DNA from: Neocallimastix lanati (nom. inval.)
Taxonomy: Eukaryota > Neocallimastigomycota > Neocallimastigomycetes > Neocallimastigales > Neocallimastigaceae
Length of the DNA: 64,000 nt
Direction of reading: 5' to 3'
NCBI GenBank assembly: GCA_016946835.1
Contig: JACVTC010000049.1
Span: 843,501 to 907,500, forward strand
Each line of letters opens with the position of its first letter. Within the stretch, counting starts at the first letter, position 1. A program made the translations under genes and the position numbers. The notes below the pieces were generated by a model. That model saw only the letters and a list, made by a program, of their open reading frames with translations, ran no database searches and was not told where the DNA came from. Below, piece after piece: positions 45,429 through 59,004 of the stretch.

Positions 45429-47493
45429 TGATACGGGGTGTCACTAAATACCTTGTATTTCCTATTAAATACTCTTAATAATAATAAAATAAAATTATTA
45501 TTAAATATTCTTATTAAAATCTTTTATTAATATCAAATATAATAAAAATTATTATTAAAAATTCTTATAAATTTCTTTTATTAATATTAAATATAATAAA
45601 AATTATTATTAAATATTCTTATAAATTTCTTTTATTAATATTAAATATAATAAAAATTATTATTAAATATTCTTATAAATTTCTTTTATTAATATTAAAT
45701 ATAATAAAAATTATTATTAAATATTCTTATAAAATTCTTTTATTAATATTAAATATAATAAAAATTATTATTAAATATTCTTATTAAAATCTTTTATAAT
45801 AAAAATTATTATTAAATATTCTTATTAAAATCTTTTATTAATATTAAATATAATAAAAATTATTATTAAATATTCTTATTAAAATCTTTTATAATAAAAA
45901 TTATTATTAAATATTCTTATTAAAATCTTTTATAATAAAAATTATTATTAAATATTCTTATAAAATTCTTTTATTAATATCAAATATAATAAAAATTATT
46001 ATTAAAAATTCTTATAAATTTCTTTTATTAATATTAAATATAATAAAAATTATTATTAAATATTCTTATAAATTTCTTTTATTAATATTAAATATAATAA
46101 AAATTATTATTAAATATTCTTATAAAATTCTTTTATTAATATTAAATATAATAAAAATTATTATTAAATATTCTTATAAAATTCTTTTATTAATATTAAA
46201 TATAATAAAAATTATTATTAAATATTCTTATTAAAATCTTTTATAATAAAAATTATTATTAAATATTCTTATAAAATTCTTTTATTAATATTAAATATAA
46301 TAAAAATTATTATTAAATATTCTTATTAAAATCTTTTATTAATATCAAATATAATAAAAATTATTAAATATTCTAATAAAAATCTTTTATTAATATTAAA
46401 TATAATAAAAATTATTATTAAATATTCTTATTAAAATCTTTTATAATAAAAATTATTATTAAATATTCTTATAAAATTCTTTTATTAATATCAAATCTAA
46501 TAAAAATTATTATTAAATATTCTTATTAAAATCTTTTATTAATATTAAATATAATAAAAATTATTATTAAATATTCTTATTAAAATCTTTTATAATAAAA
46601 ATTATTATTAAATATTCTTATAAAATTCTTTTATTAATATCAAATTTAATAAAAATTATTATTAAATATTCTTATAAAATTCTTTTATTAATATTAAATA
46701 TAATAAAAATTATTATTAAATATTCTTATTAAAATCTTTTATTAATATCAAATCTAATAAAAATAATTATTAAATATTTTATTAATATTAAATATAATAA
46801 AAATTATTACTAAATATTCTTATTAAAAATTATATAATATTTAAATCATTACTAATTCTTATTTTTATATTAAGAATAATAAAAACCTATTTCAATAAAT
46901 ATTTGATGTAAAATACAGAATTATAAGTTTCTGTATAATATTTTCTAAAACCTTTGAAATAAACTAAAAATAAAACAAAAATTAAAAATAAATTAAATCT
47001 TTATTAAAATAAAAATGAACTAAAATACAGAAGAATTCCAATAATAAAAATGATCTAAAATACAGAAAATATCAATTCTGTATAATTCTCTCTCTGAATA
47101 ACAATATCAAGAAGAAGCTACCGCCCGGAATGCCCTTCGTGATACAAGCTCCAAATTAATTTTTTTATATTTTAATTTAATAAATGTTATTTTTTTTTTT
47201 AAAAAATAATTTAAAATAATAGTTAAAAATTAAAATAAAATAGTTATAATAGTTTTTTTTTATAAAGAATATATTAATAATAAATAAAATGTATTAAAAT
47301 AAAAGTATAAAAAGAAGAATAAATTTCTTTCTTTTTAATACTTGGAACAAATAATTTTAATTTTAAATTTAAATAAAGAATATTTTAAAATTTAATTTTT
47401 TTTCTTGTTTCCAAATTTATTTTTATAGTTATGTGTTAATATTTATTTTTTTTTGTTTTGAATATCTTAGTGTTTCAACCCCAGCCCGTATCA
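45429..47493 (+). repeat. Solo LTR-like unit D2
   Basis: 2065 bp with the D ends (TGATACGGG...CCCGTATCA), flanked by TCAT on both sides. It has the largest internal tandem array (45490-46815) of the roughly 55-bp unit. The right 650 bp are nearly identical to D1 and D3. Confidence 0.85.
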
Positions 47494-47497
47494 TCAT

Positions 47498-48030
47498 TGC
47501 TACAGTATTTAAATAAAAATGAAAATTGTCAATAAAATTGTAATAAAATATAATAATTAATTATATCACAATAATAAATAATAATATTATAAAATTATTC
47601 AAATTTATTTAATTAATTAACAGCCAATAGGATTTAAATTATAGTAAATTAAAAGTATAAAAAGAAAAATTATTATAAATTTTTTTAAAGGGTGGTTTTT
47701 TATGGAGAAAATAGATATACATTAGTTAAGATAAATATATTCGGGGAATATATTTATTTATAAAATATAATATAGTAATAAGTTAGAAATAAATAGTTAA
47801 TAAGATTTTTTTATAATACTTTATTATAAAATTGTATTACGACATAATAAATTAAATAAAATAAAATAAAACGACAAAAATAATTCTTAAAATTCTGTTT
47901 TAAAATAAAGTGTGTAGTAATTATATATTTCTATATTAGAATATACTATTTTATTTTATACTATCTTGCAAACTCACAAAAATATTGATACTAAAATATT
48001 AATAATAAAGATTAATAAAATAACGTATCA
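47498..48030 (+). repeat. Solo LTR A' (diverged E1 family)
   Basis: 533 bp, TGCTACAGTATTTAAATAAA...CGTATCA, clearly related to the E1 LTR but much diverged. Left flank TCAT, right flank CTCA, so the separator type changes across this unit. Confidence 0.8.
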
Positions 48031-48034
48031 CTCA

Positions 48035-49400
48035 TGATACGGGGTGTCACTAAATACCTTGTATTTCCTATTAAATACTCTTAATAATAATAAAATAAAA
48101 TTATTATTAAATATTCTTATTAAAATCTTTTATTAATATCAAATATAATAAAAATTATTATTAAATATTCTTATAAATTTCTTTTATTAATATTAAATAT
48201 AATAAAAATTATTATTAAATATTCTTATAAATTTCTTTTATTAATATTAAATATAATAAAAATTATTATTAAATATTCTTATAAATTTCTTTTATTAATA
48301 TTAAATATAATAAAAATTATTATTAAATATTCTTATAAAATTCTTTTATTAATATTAAATATAATAAAAATTATTATTAAATATTCTTATAAAATTCTTT
48401 TATTAATATTAAATATAATAAAAATTATTATTAAATATTCTTATTAAAATCTTTTATTAATATTAAATATAATAAAAATTATTATTAAATATTCTTATTA
48501 AAATCTTTTATAATAAAAATTATTATTAAATATTCTTATTAAAATCTTTTATAATAAAAATTATTATTAAATATTCTTATAAAATTCTTTTATTAATATT
48601 AAATATAATAAAAATTATTATTAAATATTCTTATTAAAATCTTTTATTAATATCAAATCTAATAAAAATAATTATTAAATATTTTATTAATATTAAATAT
48701 AATAAAAATTATTACTAAATATTCTTATTAAAAATTATATAATATTTAAATCATTACTAATTCTTATTTTTATATTAAGAATAATAAAAACCTATTTCAA
48801 TAAATATTTGATGTAAAATACAGAATTATAAGTTTCTGTATAATATTTTCTAAAACCTTTGAAATAAACTAAAAATAAAACAAAAATTAAAAATAAATTA
48901 AATCTTTATTAAAATAAAAATGAACTAAAATACAGAAGAATTCCAATAATAAAAATGATCTAAAATACAGAAAATATCAATTCTGTATAATTCTCTCTCT
49001 GAATAACAATATCAAGAAGAAGCTACCGCCCGGAATGCCCTTCGTGATACAAGCTCCAAATTAATTTTTTATATTTTAATTTAATAAATGTTATTTTATT
49101 TTTAAAAAAATAATTTAAAATAATAGTTAAAAATTAAAATAAAATAGTTATAATAGTTTTTTTTTTTTATAAAGAATATATTAATAATAAATAAAATGTA
49201 TTAAAATAAAAGTATAAAAAGAAGAATAAATTTCTTTCTTTTTAATACTGGGAACAAATAATTTTAATTTAAAATTTAAATAAAGAATATTTTAAAATTT
49301 AATTTTTTTTTCTTGTTTCCAAACTTATTTTTATAGTTATGTGTTAATATTTATTTTTTTTGTTTTGAATATCTTAGTGTTTCAACCCCAGCCCGTATCA
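48035..49400 (+). repeat. Solo LTR-like unit D3
   Basis: 1366 bp, D ends, flanked by CTCA on both sides. Shorter tandem array than D2; otherwise nearly identical. Confidence 0.85.
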
Positions 49401-49404
49401 CTCA

Positions 49405-50329
49405 TGTTAAGGAATGAACAAATAATGTTAATTTTATTATTTTTCATAAAAATAACTTAACCACTAAAATTAAATTATTTATTTCCTTACTTGGGGAACT
49501 TTCTTATGTTCTATTACTACCAAATTATTACTAATATTAAATTTATTATTATTAATATAAATTCTTTATTAATATCAATACTTTATTATTAAAATTAATA
49601 CTATATTATTAATATCAATATTATTATCAATATCTAGTTTTATTAATATGATTTATTCTATCAATATTTTATTATTAAAGAAAATTTTATTTTACAAATA
49701 TTACTAATACAGATTATTTATTATTAATAAAAATTAATATAATTAATAATGATTTAAAAATATTTTATTTAAATCCATGATCCTTGTCATTAAAATTAGT
49801 AATACTTCCTTCCAAAATACACCCTATTTATAATAAGATTAATAATAGATAATAATCTAAAATACTTTTATTTAAAAAATAGTATAAAATTAAATAATAC
49901 TCTATTACTAATAGTTCTGTAAAAGTAATAAAATTATTTTTAAAATATATTATCACTACAATTAATAATAAATAGTTTAGAATTTAATAATATGTAATAA
50001 TTATTTATTATAATAGAATAGATTATGAATTTATAATTTAAATACAATTCAAACATGTAACTCTAAGATATTCTAAAGAAATGGCTTGACCATTTCTAAC
50101 GATAAAAAAAAATATAAATAGATGAGAAAATTGTATTTTAGAAAAATAATCTGAAGAAAAAAATATAATCTTATTAAAGAAATTAATTTATTTTTAGTTT
50201 TTAATTGAATAATTTTTATTAAATAAATAAATAAAATATTTTAAAAAAAAGATATATTTTAATTTTTAATTTTTTTTTATTTTAGTGTTTATTTCTATAT
50301 TTATTATTATTCTGTCCCGAACCTCAACA
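49405..50329 (+). repeat. Solo LTR-like unit J1
   Basis: 925 bp, TGTTAAGGAATG...ACCTCAACA, flanked by CTCA on both sides. Near-identical copy J2 at 56707-57633. No gene. Confidence 0.8.
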
Positions 50330-50333
50330 CTCA

Positions 50334-50878
50334 TGATGCAGTATTTAAATAAAAAGAGAATATTATCAAGAAATAAAATTAAATATAATAAATAATTAGT
50401 TAAATTATATATGTATATTATAATAATAAATAGTAATATAAAAATTATTAAATTTATTTAATTAGTTAATAGCCAATAGGATTTAATTTATAGTAAATTA
50501 GAAATTAGAAATATAAAAGAAAAATTATTATAATTCTTTAAAGAAAAGGAGGTTTTTTTATTTGGAAAAAAATAGAGATAAAATTGGTAAAAATAAATAT
50601 ATTTGGAGAATATATTTATTTATCAAAAATTTTAATAGTAAAAAGTTAGTTTGAAATAAATAATTAATAAGATCTTTAATAACATTTTATTATAAAATTT
50701 GTATTACGACATAAATAATTTAAATAAATAAATAAAACGACAAAACTATAATTTTTTTTATATTTTGTTTTAATATTAACGTGTATTGTAATTATATATT
50801 TTTATATTAGAATATATTTTTATTTAATACAATCTTGCTAACCACAAAAACATTGATACTTATAAAAATAACGTATCA
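50334..50878 (+). repeat. Solo LTR A2 (E1 family)
   Basis: 545 bp, TGATGCAG...CGTATCA, about 1% different from the E1 LTRs, flanked by CTCA on both sides. Confidence 0.92.
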
Positions 50879-50882
50879 CTCA

Positions 50883-51833
50883 TGATAAATAACAAAATTA
50901 TTAAACTAAAATAAATAATAAAAAACAAATTCTTGTCTAACTTAACCCAAAAATTAATCCATTCTAAAAAAAAAAAATTAAATCCATATTTAAGAAAAAT
51001 TAATTAAATAAAAATAATTAAAATAAAATAATAATAAATTAATTAATCATTAATAATTCTAATTAAAAACTAAAATAAATTAATAAATAATATTTTTCTA
51101 AAAAACTACAAATAAACAAAATAATAAACAAATTTAATAAATTATAAATAACAAATAAACAAACTTATAAACATCGCAAAATTAAAATTAAATAGTTAAA
51201 TAATTTTTTAAGTTACTTTTATTTAAAATAATGATTATTTTATTTATTTTATAACTCAACTTTTATAAACAAATTGTAATTAAAATAACATTTTAAAACT
51301 CATCTTTATTAACATTTTAATTGTAAATATTGTTTAATTTAATAATAAATTATTCTTTATTTCTCTTTTATTAATTTTATTATTTTTAATGTAAATAGTT
51401 TAAAATCAAAGAAAAATATAAAAACATGTAAATATTTCTTATAAATTATTCTTTATTATTAATTATTTAATAAATTATTATAGATATTTTATTAGTTTTT
51501 AATAATCAATTTTTATGATTATTAATTATTTTGATAAATTATTAAATATTTTATTAGTTATTAATAATCAATTTTATTATTAAAATTTAAAATAAATTAG
51601 TATAAATAATAAATATTTCATTTTATTATTTTATTAGTTTTAACAATTATTTTATTAATTTAAACAAAATTAATTATTAAATAAATAAAGATTAATATTA
51701 AAATAAAAATAACTTTTTTTTAATAAAACATTTTTGTGTTTAATAATAAAACATATTTATTTTTTTTAAATTTCTTAAATCAAATTTTATTCAGTATTTA
51801 TCCTTTTATTCACTTCTACAAAATTTAATTTTT
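50883..51833 (+). repeat. LTR-like unit F2 (right edge approximate)
   Basis: Begins TGATAAATAAC after CTCA (50879-50882); related to F1. AT-rich, no gene. Confidence 0.5.
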
Positions 51834-52831
51834 GTAGATTAAGAATATTAGGTATAAATCACTCAATATATAATAATTTAATTATAAAATTAATTATAAT
51901 TAAATTATTAACTACAACTTAATAATAATTAAATAATAATTATTATTAAATTGAGAAAGCAAAAAAGGATAAATATACTTATCTTTTATAAGAAAGAGTT
52001 TATTATAACTAATTATAATAAACTAATAACACAGAATTGTCAAGAGAAAGGATTATTTTATTTTGTTTTATTTTTAAATTTGTTTTATTAAAACTTATTT
52101 TATTAAAATAGAAATATAAAATATTTATTAATGTTATTACTATATTATAATTGTTATAATAATAACTCTTGATTTCTCAAAGAGAATTCAAGAGCCTTAT
52201 TTATACTTTTTTGAAAAATAAGGTTAAATTAAAAAATGTTTTCTAATCTTAACAAATCTCTTATCTAGGAAAAGATTAGAGAGAAAAACCTAGATAAGAT
52301 TTTTGATCGATATTCTATCCATATCGATCATCGTATCAATTAGGTAAAACCAATTACTTTTAAGAAGTAATTGGGAAAAACCCTAATTAACCGATTCGTT
52401 AATCTAATGTAATTGATCGAAAATAAAAGAATAAAATAATAAAAGATATTTCGATCATAAAATTATAAATTTACAAATAAGGAAAATAACATAATGATAT
52501 TAATAAACAAAATACAGAATACATTATTAAAATACATATTAGAATACATAATATATTTGTTTATAATTTAATTAAATAAATAAACTAAAACTAATAAATT
52601 TAATAATTGAATGTATAATTAAATAAACTATAATTATTAATAAATGTATAAATAATAATTAATTAAATAAATTTTGTTGTATTAAATTAATGAATATTTA
52701 ATATGGAGTTAAATAAATTATTAATAATATTTAAATGAATAAATATTATATAATTAAATAAAGTTATAATTATAACTTTAACTAAGAAAATATAATTATT
52801 TTATTTAAAAATAATTATAGATTCTTACACA
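51834..52831 (-). repeat. Hairpin-chain unit H2
   Basis: Minus-strand copy, starting TGTGTAAGAATC at 52831. Core 52166-52458 has the CTTATCTAGG/CCTAGATAAG stem, a GATCGATAT/ATATCGATC stem and a CTCTTGA/TCAAGAG-like stem. Left edge uncertain. Confidence 0.65.
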
Positions 52832-52832
52832 A

Positions 52833-53949
52833 TGGTACGGGACGCCCTGATAACTATGAAATAAGCAATAAATTTGAGAATAAAGTTATAAGATTAAATA
52901 TTTAAATTTTTAAAAAATAAACAATTATAACCTTAAATTAGATAAAAAAGAATATAAAAAGATGTAAATAAGAAAGAAAATAATTATAAAGGGAGAGAGA
53001 GATCAGAAAGAAAAGAAAGAAAAAAAATATAAATAGGATAAAAATATAAAAAATGTAGTGTAGAATGGAGATATAATAAGAAATAAAAATATATAGTTAG
53101 TAAGATTATAATAAAAATGTAGTAATTAAAATAATGTATAATTAAGTAATATAATAAATGATAAAGAATTTTCAAGATATTAAGTAAATTTCATAAAAAA
53201 AATGTAAACAAAGAAAATCAATACAAATGTATCAAATTAATGTATTAGAAAAGTTATATTAATTTATATTTCTATATTCTTTAAAGTTATATTAAAATTA
53301 TATTTTAATTACTCTAAATTAGTATAATATATTATCTTTAAACCTTATTATATATTATTTTATGTCTTTGTTCTATTATATTATTAAGAAATATATTAAA
53401 TTAAGTTATGAACTATATTAATCTAAAAAGAATAATAATTCATAAAAAGAAAATGTAAATAAACGTTTAGAAGGGGACTTTTTATGAAAAGAGAAGAAAT
53501 AATTAGTCAAATATAATGAAGTATTATTAATAAATTAAATAATAAATAATTAATATTTTTAAGTTATATTATTGAGAATATAACTTCTTTGAATTATAAA
53601 TAATTTTTGTGTAATTATTTATAAAATAAATTTTGTGTAAAATTAATAGTTTATTTTTATAAAAAAATAAACAAAGTTTCTTTTTATAATTTTTATCATT
53701 AAAAGTTGTAAAATAGTTCTTTCTTAAAAGTTAGAATTTTACTACAACTTTAGTATAACATTATAATATTAATTAATATATTATACTGTTATCAATAAAT
53801 AAAAAAAAATATTAATAAAATAATAATAAAAAAAATATTTTAAATAATAAATAAATAAAAGTTATTAATTTATGTGTTTATTCAATTTAGAATAATTTAT
53901 CTTAACTAGAGTAGTGTCAAAAAAGCCCAAGGTACAATAACACGTACCA
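52833..53949 (+). repeat. Solo LTR-like unit L
   Basis: TGGTACGGGACGCC...CACGTACCA, followed by TCAA (53950-53953). Inverted ends TGGTACG/CGTACCA resemble E3. Gene-free. Confidence 0.6.
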
Positions 53950-53953
53950 TCAA

Positions 53954-54985
53954 TGATAAAGAATAGAATAATAATGATATTTTTAATTAAATTTTTAATA
54001 ATTTATTATATAAAAATATATTATTATATTCTTTACTATTAATAATTTTCTTATATTCTATATAATAATTTTTTTTATATTAATTATATTTTATTATTTT
54101 AAATATTAAGTTTATGTAATTAATTAATTCATATGATTGGTTTTAATAATGTAATTAAATAAATTAAAATATGTATTATCCATATTATTTTATGAAGGGG
54201 GCCTTTCTGAGATAAGAAATAGTAGAAATAGTAGTGATAATGAAATAGGAATAATAATTGAAAGGTTTCCCATATTGTTATAATAATAAATATTAATATT
54301 AATAAAGTTATTTTTAACAATAAAATAATTATATAATTTATAAATAATAAATATTTTTAATAATAGTTCTTTGAAATAAAATTTATAATGTGTAATAATA
54401 GATTCTTTTAGTGTAATTTAGTAATTAGTTAATTTATCTATTTATTTAATGTTCACACTCCTTTTCTAATATGAACCTCAACATCAAAATGTAATAATTC
54501 TATTAAGAACTAACTCAAAATAGAATTATTAACTACAACTTAACGACTAATTCATTAAGTTGAGAAAATAAAATAAAATAAAATTTTTTTTTTTTTTACC
54601 TTTGCTACTTTTATATCTTCAAAAAGATATAAATTGACTACCTTGGAACCCCTTTTTAGGGGAGAGAAAATAAGTAAATAAAAATAGAAATAAAAATAAA
54701 ATAAAATAAATAAAAATAAAAATAAATAAATATAAATAAAATAAATAACAATAAATTAAATAAAAAAAAATATAAAATAAATAAATAAAAATAAAATAAA
54801 AATAAAAAAAATAAAAATAGAAATAAAATAAATAAATAAAAATATAGTAAAAATAAAAATATAATAATTAAATAAAAATAAAATAAAAGAAAAGAAATAA
54901 AAAAAAATATTATTTTGAAATATTAAAAATTTTTTTTGTGTTTTAATATTATATAATTTTTTTTTGAATTCCTCGAGCCATAACA
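53954..54985 (+). repeat. Solo LTR-like unit K3
   Basis: Starts TGATAAAGAATAG like K1, ends GAGCCATAACA; left flank TCAA, right flank TTCA. Contains a CCCCTTTTTAGGGG hairpin near 54650 and an AAATAAAT-rich tract (54670-54900). No gene. Confidence 0.6.
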
Positions 54986-54989
54986 TTCA

Positions 54990-55869
54990 TGTGTAAGAAA
55001 TAATAATTATTTACTAATAAATAATTATTATTTCTTAGTCTTTATAATTATTGATAATAATTATAAATTTATTTAAATTATAACAAAATTTTATTTAATT
55101 AATTATTAATTATTCATTTATAAATAATTATAATTTATTATATATTTAATTATTAAATTTATTAGTTTTAGTTTATTTATTTAATTAAATTATAAACAAA
55201 CACATTATGTATTCTATTATGTATTTAATAATGTATTCTGTATTTTGTTTATTAATATCATTATGTTATTTTCCTTATTTGTAAATTTATAATTTTATGA
55301 TCGAAATATTTTTTAATTATTTTATTCTTTTATTTTCGATCATTAGATTAGATTAGGAATCGGTTAATTAGGGTTTTTTCCAATTTCTTCTTAAAAGTAA
55401 TTGGTTTTACCTAATTGATACGATGATCGATATGGATAGAATATCGATCAAAAATCTTATCTAGGTTTTTCTGTCTAATCTTTTCCTAGATAAGAAATTT
55501 GTTAAGATTAGAAAACCTTTTTTATTTAACCTTATTTTAACAAAAAAATATAAATAAGGCTCTTGAGTTCTCTTTAAGAAATCAAGAGTTATTATTATAA
55601 AAATATAGTTATAATAATAATAATAATTTATATTTTAAACTTTAACAAATTAATAAAGTATTTTATTCAAAAAAACATACTTTAAAAATTAAATTTATAC
55701 AAATCTTTCTTCCTTCTTATTTTTCGTGTTATTATTATAATTAATTTTATAATAAACTCCACTAATATTTAGGTAAAACTTTTTTTTTATTTTCTCAACT
55801 TTATGAATTAATCGTTAAGTTGAAGTTAATAATCATATTAAGTGATAGTACTTAGTATGATTATTACAT
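54990..55869 (+). repeat. Hairpin-chain unit H3
   Basis: Best-preserved H copy. The 5' end is a perfect 20-bp stem, TAAGAAATAATAATTATTTA, loop CTAA, then its complement. Core 55298-55588. Stem CTTATCTAGG/CCTAGATAAG (55456-55465 with 55485-55494) has loop TCTAATCTT (55474) complementary to AAGATTAGA (55504). The 3' end is AATAATCATA...TATGATTATT. Left flank TTCA. Confidence 0.75.
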
Positions 55870-55874
55870 CATAT

Positions 55875-56703
55875 GTAGAGAATTATAATTATTTTTCAAA
55901 ATAATTATTATTCTTTATTAAAAAATTAATATTTAAAGTTTATTATTTTATAAAATTTTATGAATAATTTTATTAATTATGTCACATAGTAATTATTAAT
56001 GAATGTTATTGTTTTAAAATTTATTTACATTAAATTAAATTATCAATAATTAATATATTAAATTATCATAATGTACTATTGTATTAAAATAATGATAAAT
56101 TCTATTAAATTAAGAAAAATTAAATTATATTAAAGTGATAATTTTATTTAATCAAGAAATAATTATATTAGATTATTTCTTGGACTTTTAATTAAGAAAA
56201 TTAAAAGAATTAATTATTTAATTATACTTGTGATTAAATATTAATAAAATTGATATATAATTAGTTAATAAGTTTTCTCCCTTATTCGGGTTTTCTTATT
56301 AACTAAAGATTGATGTAATTAAACACCAATCGAAATCTATCTAGTTTTTTCTTCTAATCTTTTTCTAGATAGAAATAATTTTCCAAGATTAGAAATCAAA
56401 TTAATATAAATTCTAAAAATAATCAAGAGTTATTATTATAAGAAATTATAATAATTAACTCAAATATTTTAAAATTACTTTTAATAAAAAATTTTTATAA
56501 TAAAATAATTTCTAAAATACTCTTAATCTACTTTTAGTGTTGTTTATTATAATCTTATAATAAACTCTAAGTTTTAAAATTTTCGTTTTCAAATTTTTAT
56601 ATTATATTTTTTAATTTTATCTCAATTAATAAAATTTTTTATTATTAATTGTAGAAAGAATTAATTATTAATATAATTAAATATTTTTAATTAATTCTTT
56701 ACA
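55875..56703 (+). repeat. Hairpin-chain unit H4
   Basis: Diverged copy, TGTAGAGAATT...TTCTTTACA. The key stem is now CTATCTAG/CTAGATAG (56337-56344 with 56365-56372), with loop TTCTAATCTT (56352) and downstream AAGATTAGAA (56385) unchanged. Terminal inverted repeats kept with altered sequence. Confidence 0.7.
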
Positions 56704-56706
56704 TCA

Positions 56707-57633
56707 TGTTAAGGAATGAACAAATAATGTTAATTTTATTATTTTTCATAAAAATAACTTAACCACTAAAATTAAATTATTTATTTCCTTACTTGGAGAA
56801 CTTTCTTATGTTCTATTACTGCCAAATTATTACTAATATTAAAATTATTATTATTAATATAAATTCTTTATCAATATCAATACCTTATTATTAAAATTAA
56901 TACTATATTATTAATATCAATATTATTATCAATATCTAGTTTTATTAATATGATTTATTCTATCAATATTTTATTATTAAAGAAAATTTTATTTTACAAA
57001 TATTACTAATACAGATTATTTATTATTAATAAAAATTAATATAATTAATAATGATTTAAAAATATTTTATTTAAATCCATGATCCTTGTCATTAAAATTA
57101 TTAATACTTCCTTCCAAAATACACCCTATTTATAATAAGATTAATAATAGATAATAATCTAAAATACTTTTATTTAAAAATAGTATAAAATTAAATAATA
57201 CTCTATTACTAATAGTTCTGTAAAAGTAATAAAATTATTTTTAAAATATATTATCACTACAATTAATAATAAATAGTTTAGAATTTAATAATATGTAATA
57301 ATTATTTATTATAATAGAATAGATTATGAATTTATAATTTAAATACAATTCAAACATGTAACTCTAAAATATTCTAAAGAAATGGCTTGACCATTTCTAA
57401 CGATAAAAAAAAATATAAATAGATGAGAAAATTGTATTTGAGAAAAATAATCTTGAAAAAAATATAATCTTATTAAAGAAATTAAATTATCTTTAGTTTT
57501 AATTGAATAATTTTTATTAAATAAATAAATAAAATATTTTAAAAAAAAAGATATATTTTAATTTTTAATTTTTTTTATTTTTTTTTTAGTGTTTATTTCT
57601 ATATTTATTATTGATCTGTCCCGAACCTCAACA
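56707..57633 (+). repeat. Solo LTR-like unit J2
   Basis: 927 bp, nearly identical to J1; left separator TCA, right TTCA (57634-57637). Confidence 0.8.
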
Positions 57634-57637
57634 TTCA

Positions 57638-58216
57638 TGATGCATGTCCAGTAGAAATAATAGAAAATAATAGAAAAATTATTTAGAAAAATTATTAATA
57701 TAAATATTTATTAAAAACTATTTTTATCTAATGAATCTTAAAATATATTATTAAAGATAATTTATTAATAATAATTAAAATATTAAATTAAATAATTGTT
57801 GATTATATAGCAAAATTGGTTATATTAATTATAACGGAGATTGAATGTTTAATTAAATTGATGTTAATATTAAAAATAGTTTTTAGATAATGTTAAATAA
57901 TATGAATTAATAATTATAAGTAAAAAGTTATGAAAATTTATATTTATTAATTAATTTTAGTGTTTCGACAAATAATATTTATAAAATTAGTAAAATATAA
58001 TTATGAAAATAGTTTATAAATAAATATTTTTTTTTAAATGAATAATAATTACAACATGTATTTTGTATTATGATAAAATATAATAAATAAAATAATAAAA
58101 GATAAATAAATAAAATGTAAATAAATATAATTATTGTAATATAATATTCTTGGAGTAATTCCTTTTTGCATAAACGCCCAACTAACATATACGGTATTTA
58201 ATAAAATATCGTATCA
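57638..58216 (+). repeat. Solo LTR-like unit M
   Basis: 579 bp, TGATGCATGTCC...ATCGTATCA, flanked by TTCA on both sides. No gene. Confidence 0.7.
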
Positions 58217-58220
58217 TTCA

Positions 58221-59004
58221 TGGTGTAAGAAATTAATATAAATTTTTATAATTTATTTCTATTTCTTATTAATTAATAATTATTTCATAATTATTATTCT
58301 TTAAAAATTTATTTCATTTAAAAACAATTATACCAATTAATGTATTAATTGTTATATGAAAAAATGTATTTAATATAACTTCTGTATTATTTCATAGAAA
58401 AAATGTATTTAATAAAATTTCTGCATTATTTTATCCTTCTCTTTTTTATCCTTTTTTCTTTTTAATTCTTTTAGTTATTAAAATCGGTTATTAATGTTTT
58501 TCCGATTAATTATAATTGGTTTTATTTAATAACACGATGATCAATAAGTATAGATTATTGATCAAAAATCTTTCCAGTTTTTTCTTCTAATCTTTTTCTG
58601 GAAAGAATCAATATTAAGATTAGAAAAATACATTTATTTTTGTAAAAATATAAATAGCTATTGATTTTCGTCTTTAGAAAATCAAGAGTTATTATTTTAA
58701 GAAAAATATAATAACAATAAAAGACATTAAAATATCAATTAATATAAAACAATTATTTTAAAATTTATCAAAAAAAAATAATAAAATATTTAGTAATCAA
58801 ATAAATTAATAAAGTTCTTATAAAAAAATACATATTTTATCTCTCTTTTCATGTTTAAAGTCTATTATATTTTCTTATAATAAACTCTATTTTAAAGATA
58901 AGTATTAAATTCTTATTTTTATTTTAATCTTTTATTTAATATTAATTAGTTTAGTTAATATTAATTATAGATAATAATTTCTATAATTTATAGAAATTAT
59001 TACA
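58221..59004 (+). repeat. Hairpin-chain unit H5
   Basis: Diverged copy after TTCA. Key stem changed to CTTTCCAG/CTGGAAAG (58570-58577 with 58598-58605), loop TTCTAATCTT (58585) and partner AAGATTAGAA (58616) conserved. The downstream stem is TTGATTTTC/GAAAATCAA. It ends in a TAATAATTTCTAT/ATAGAAATTATTA hairpin. Confidence 0.72.
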
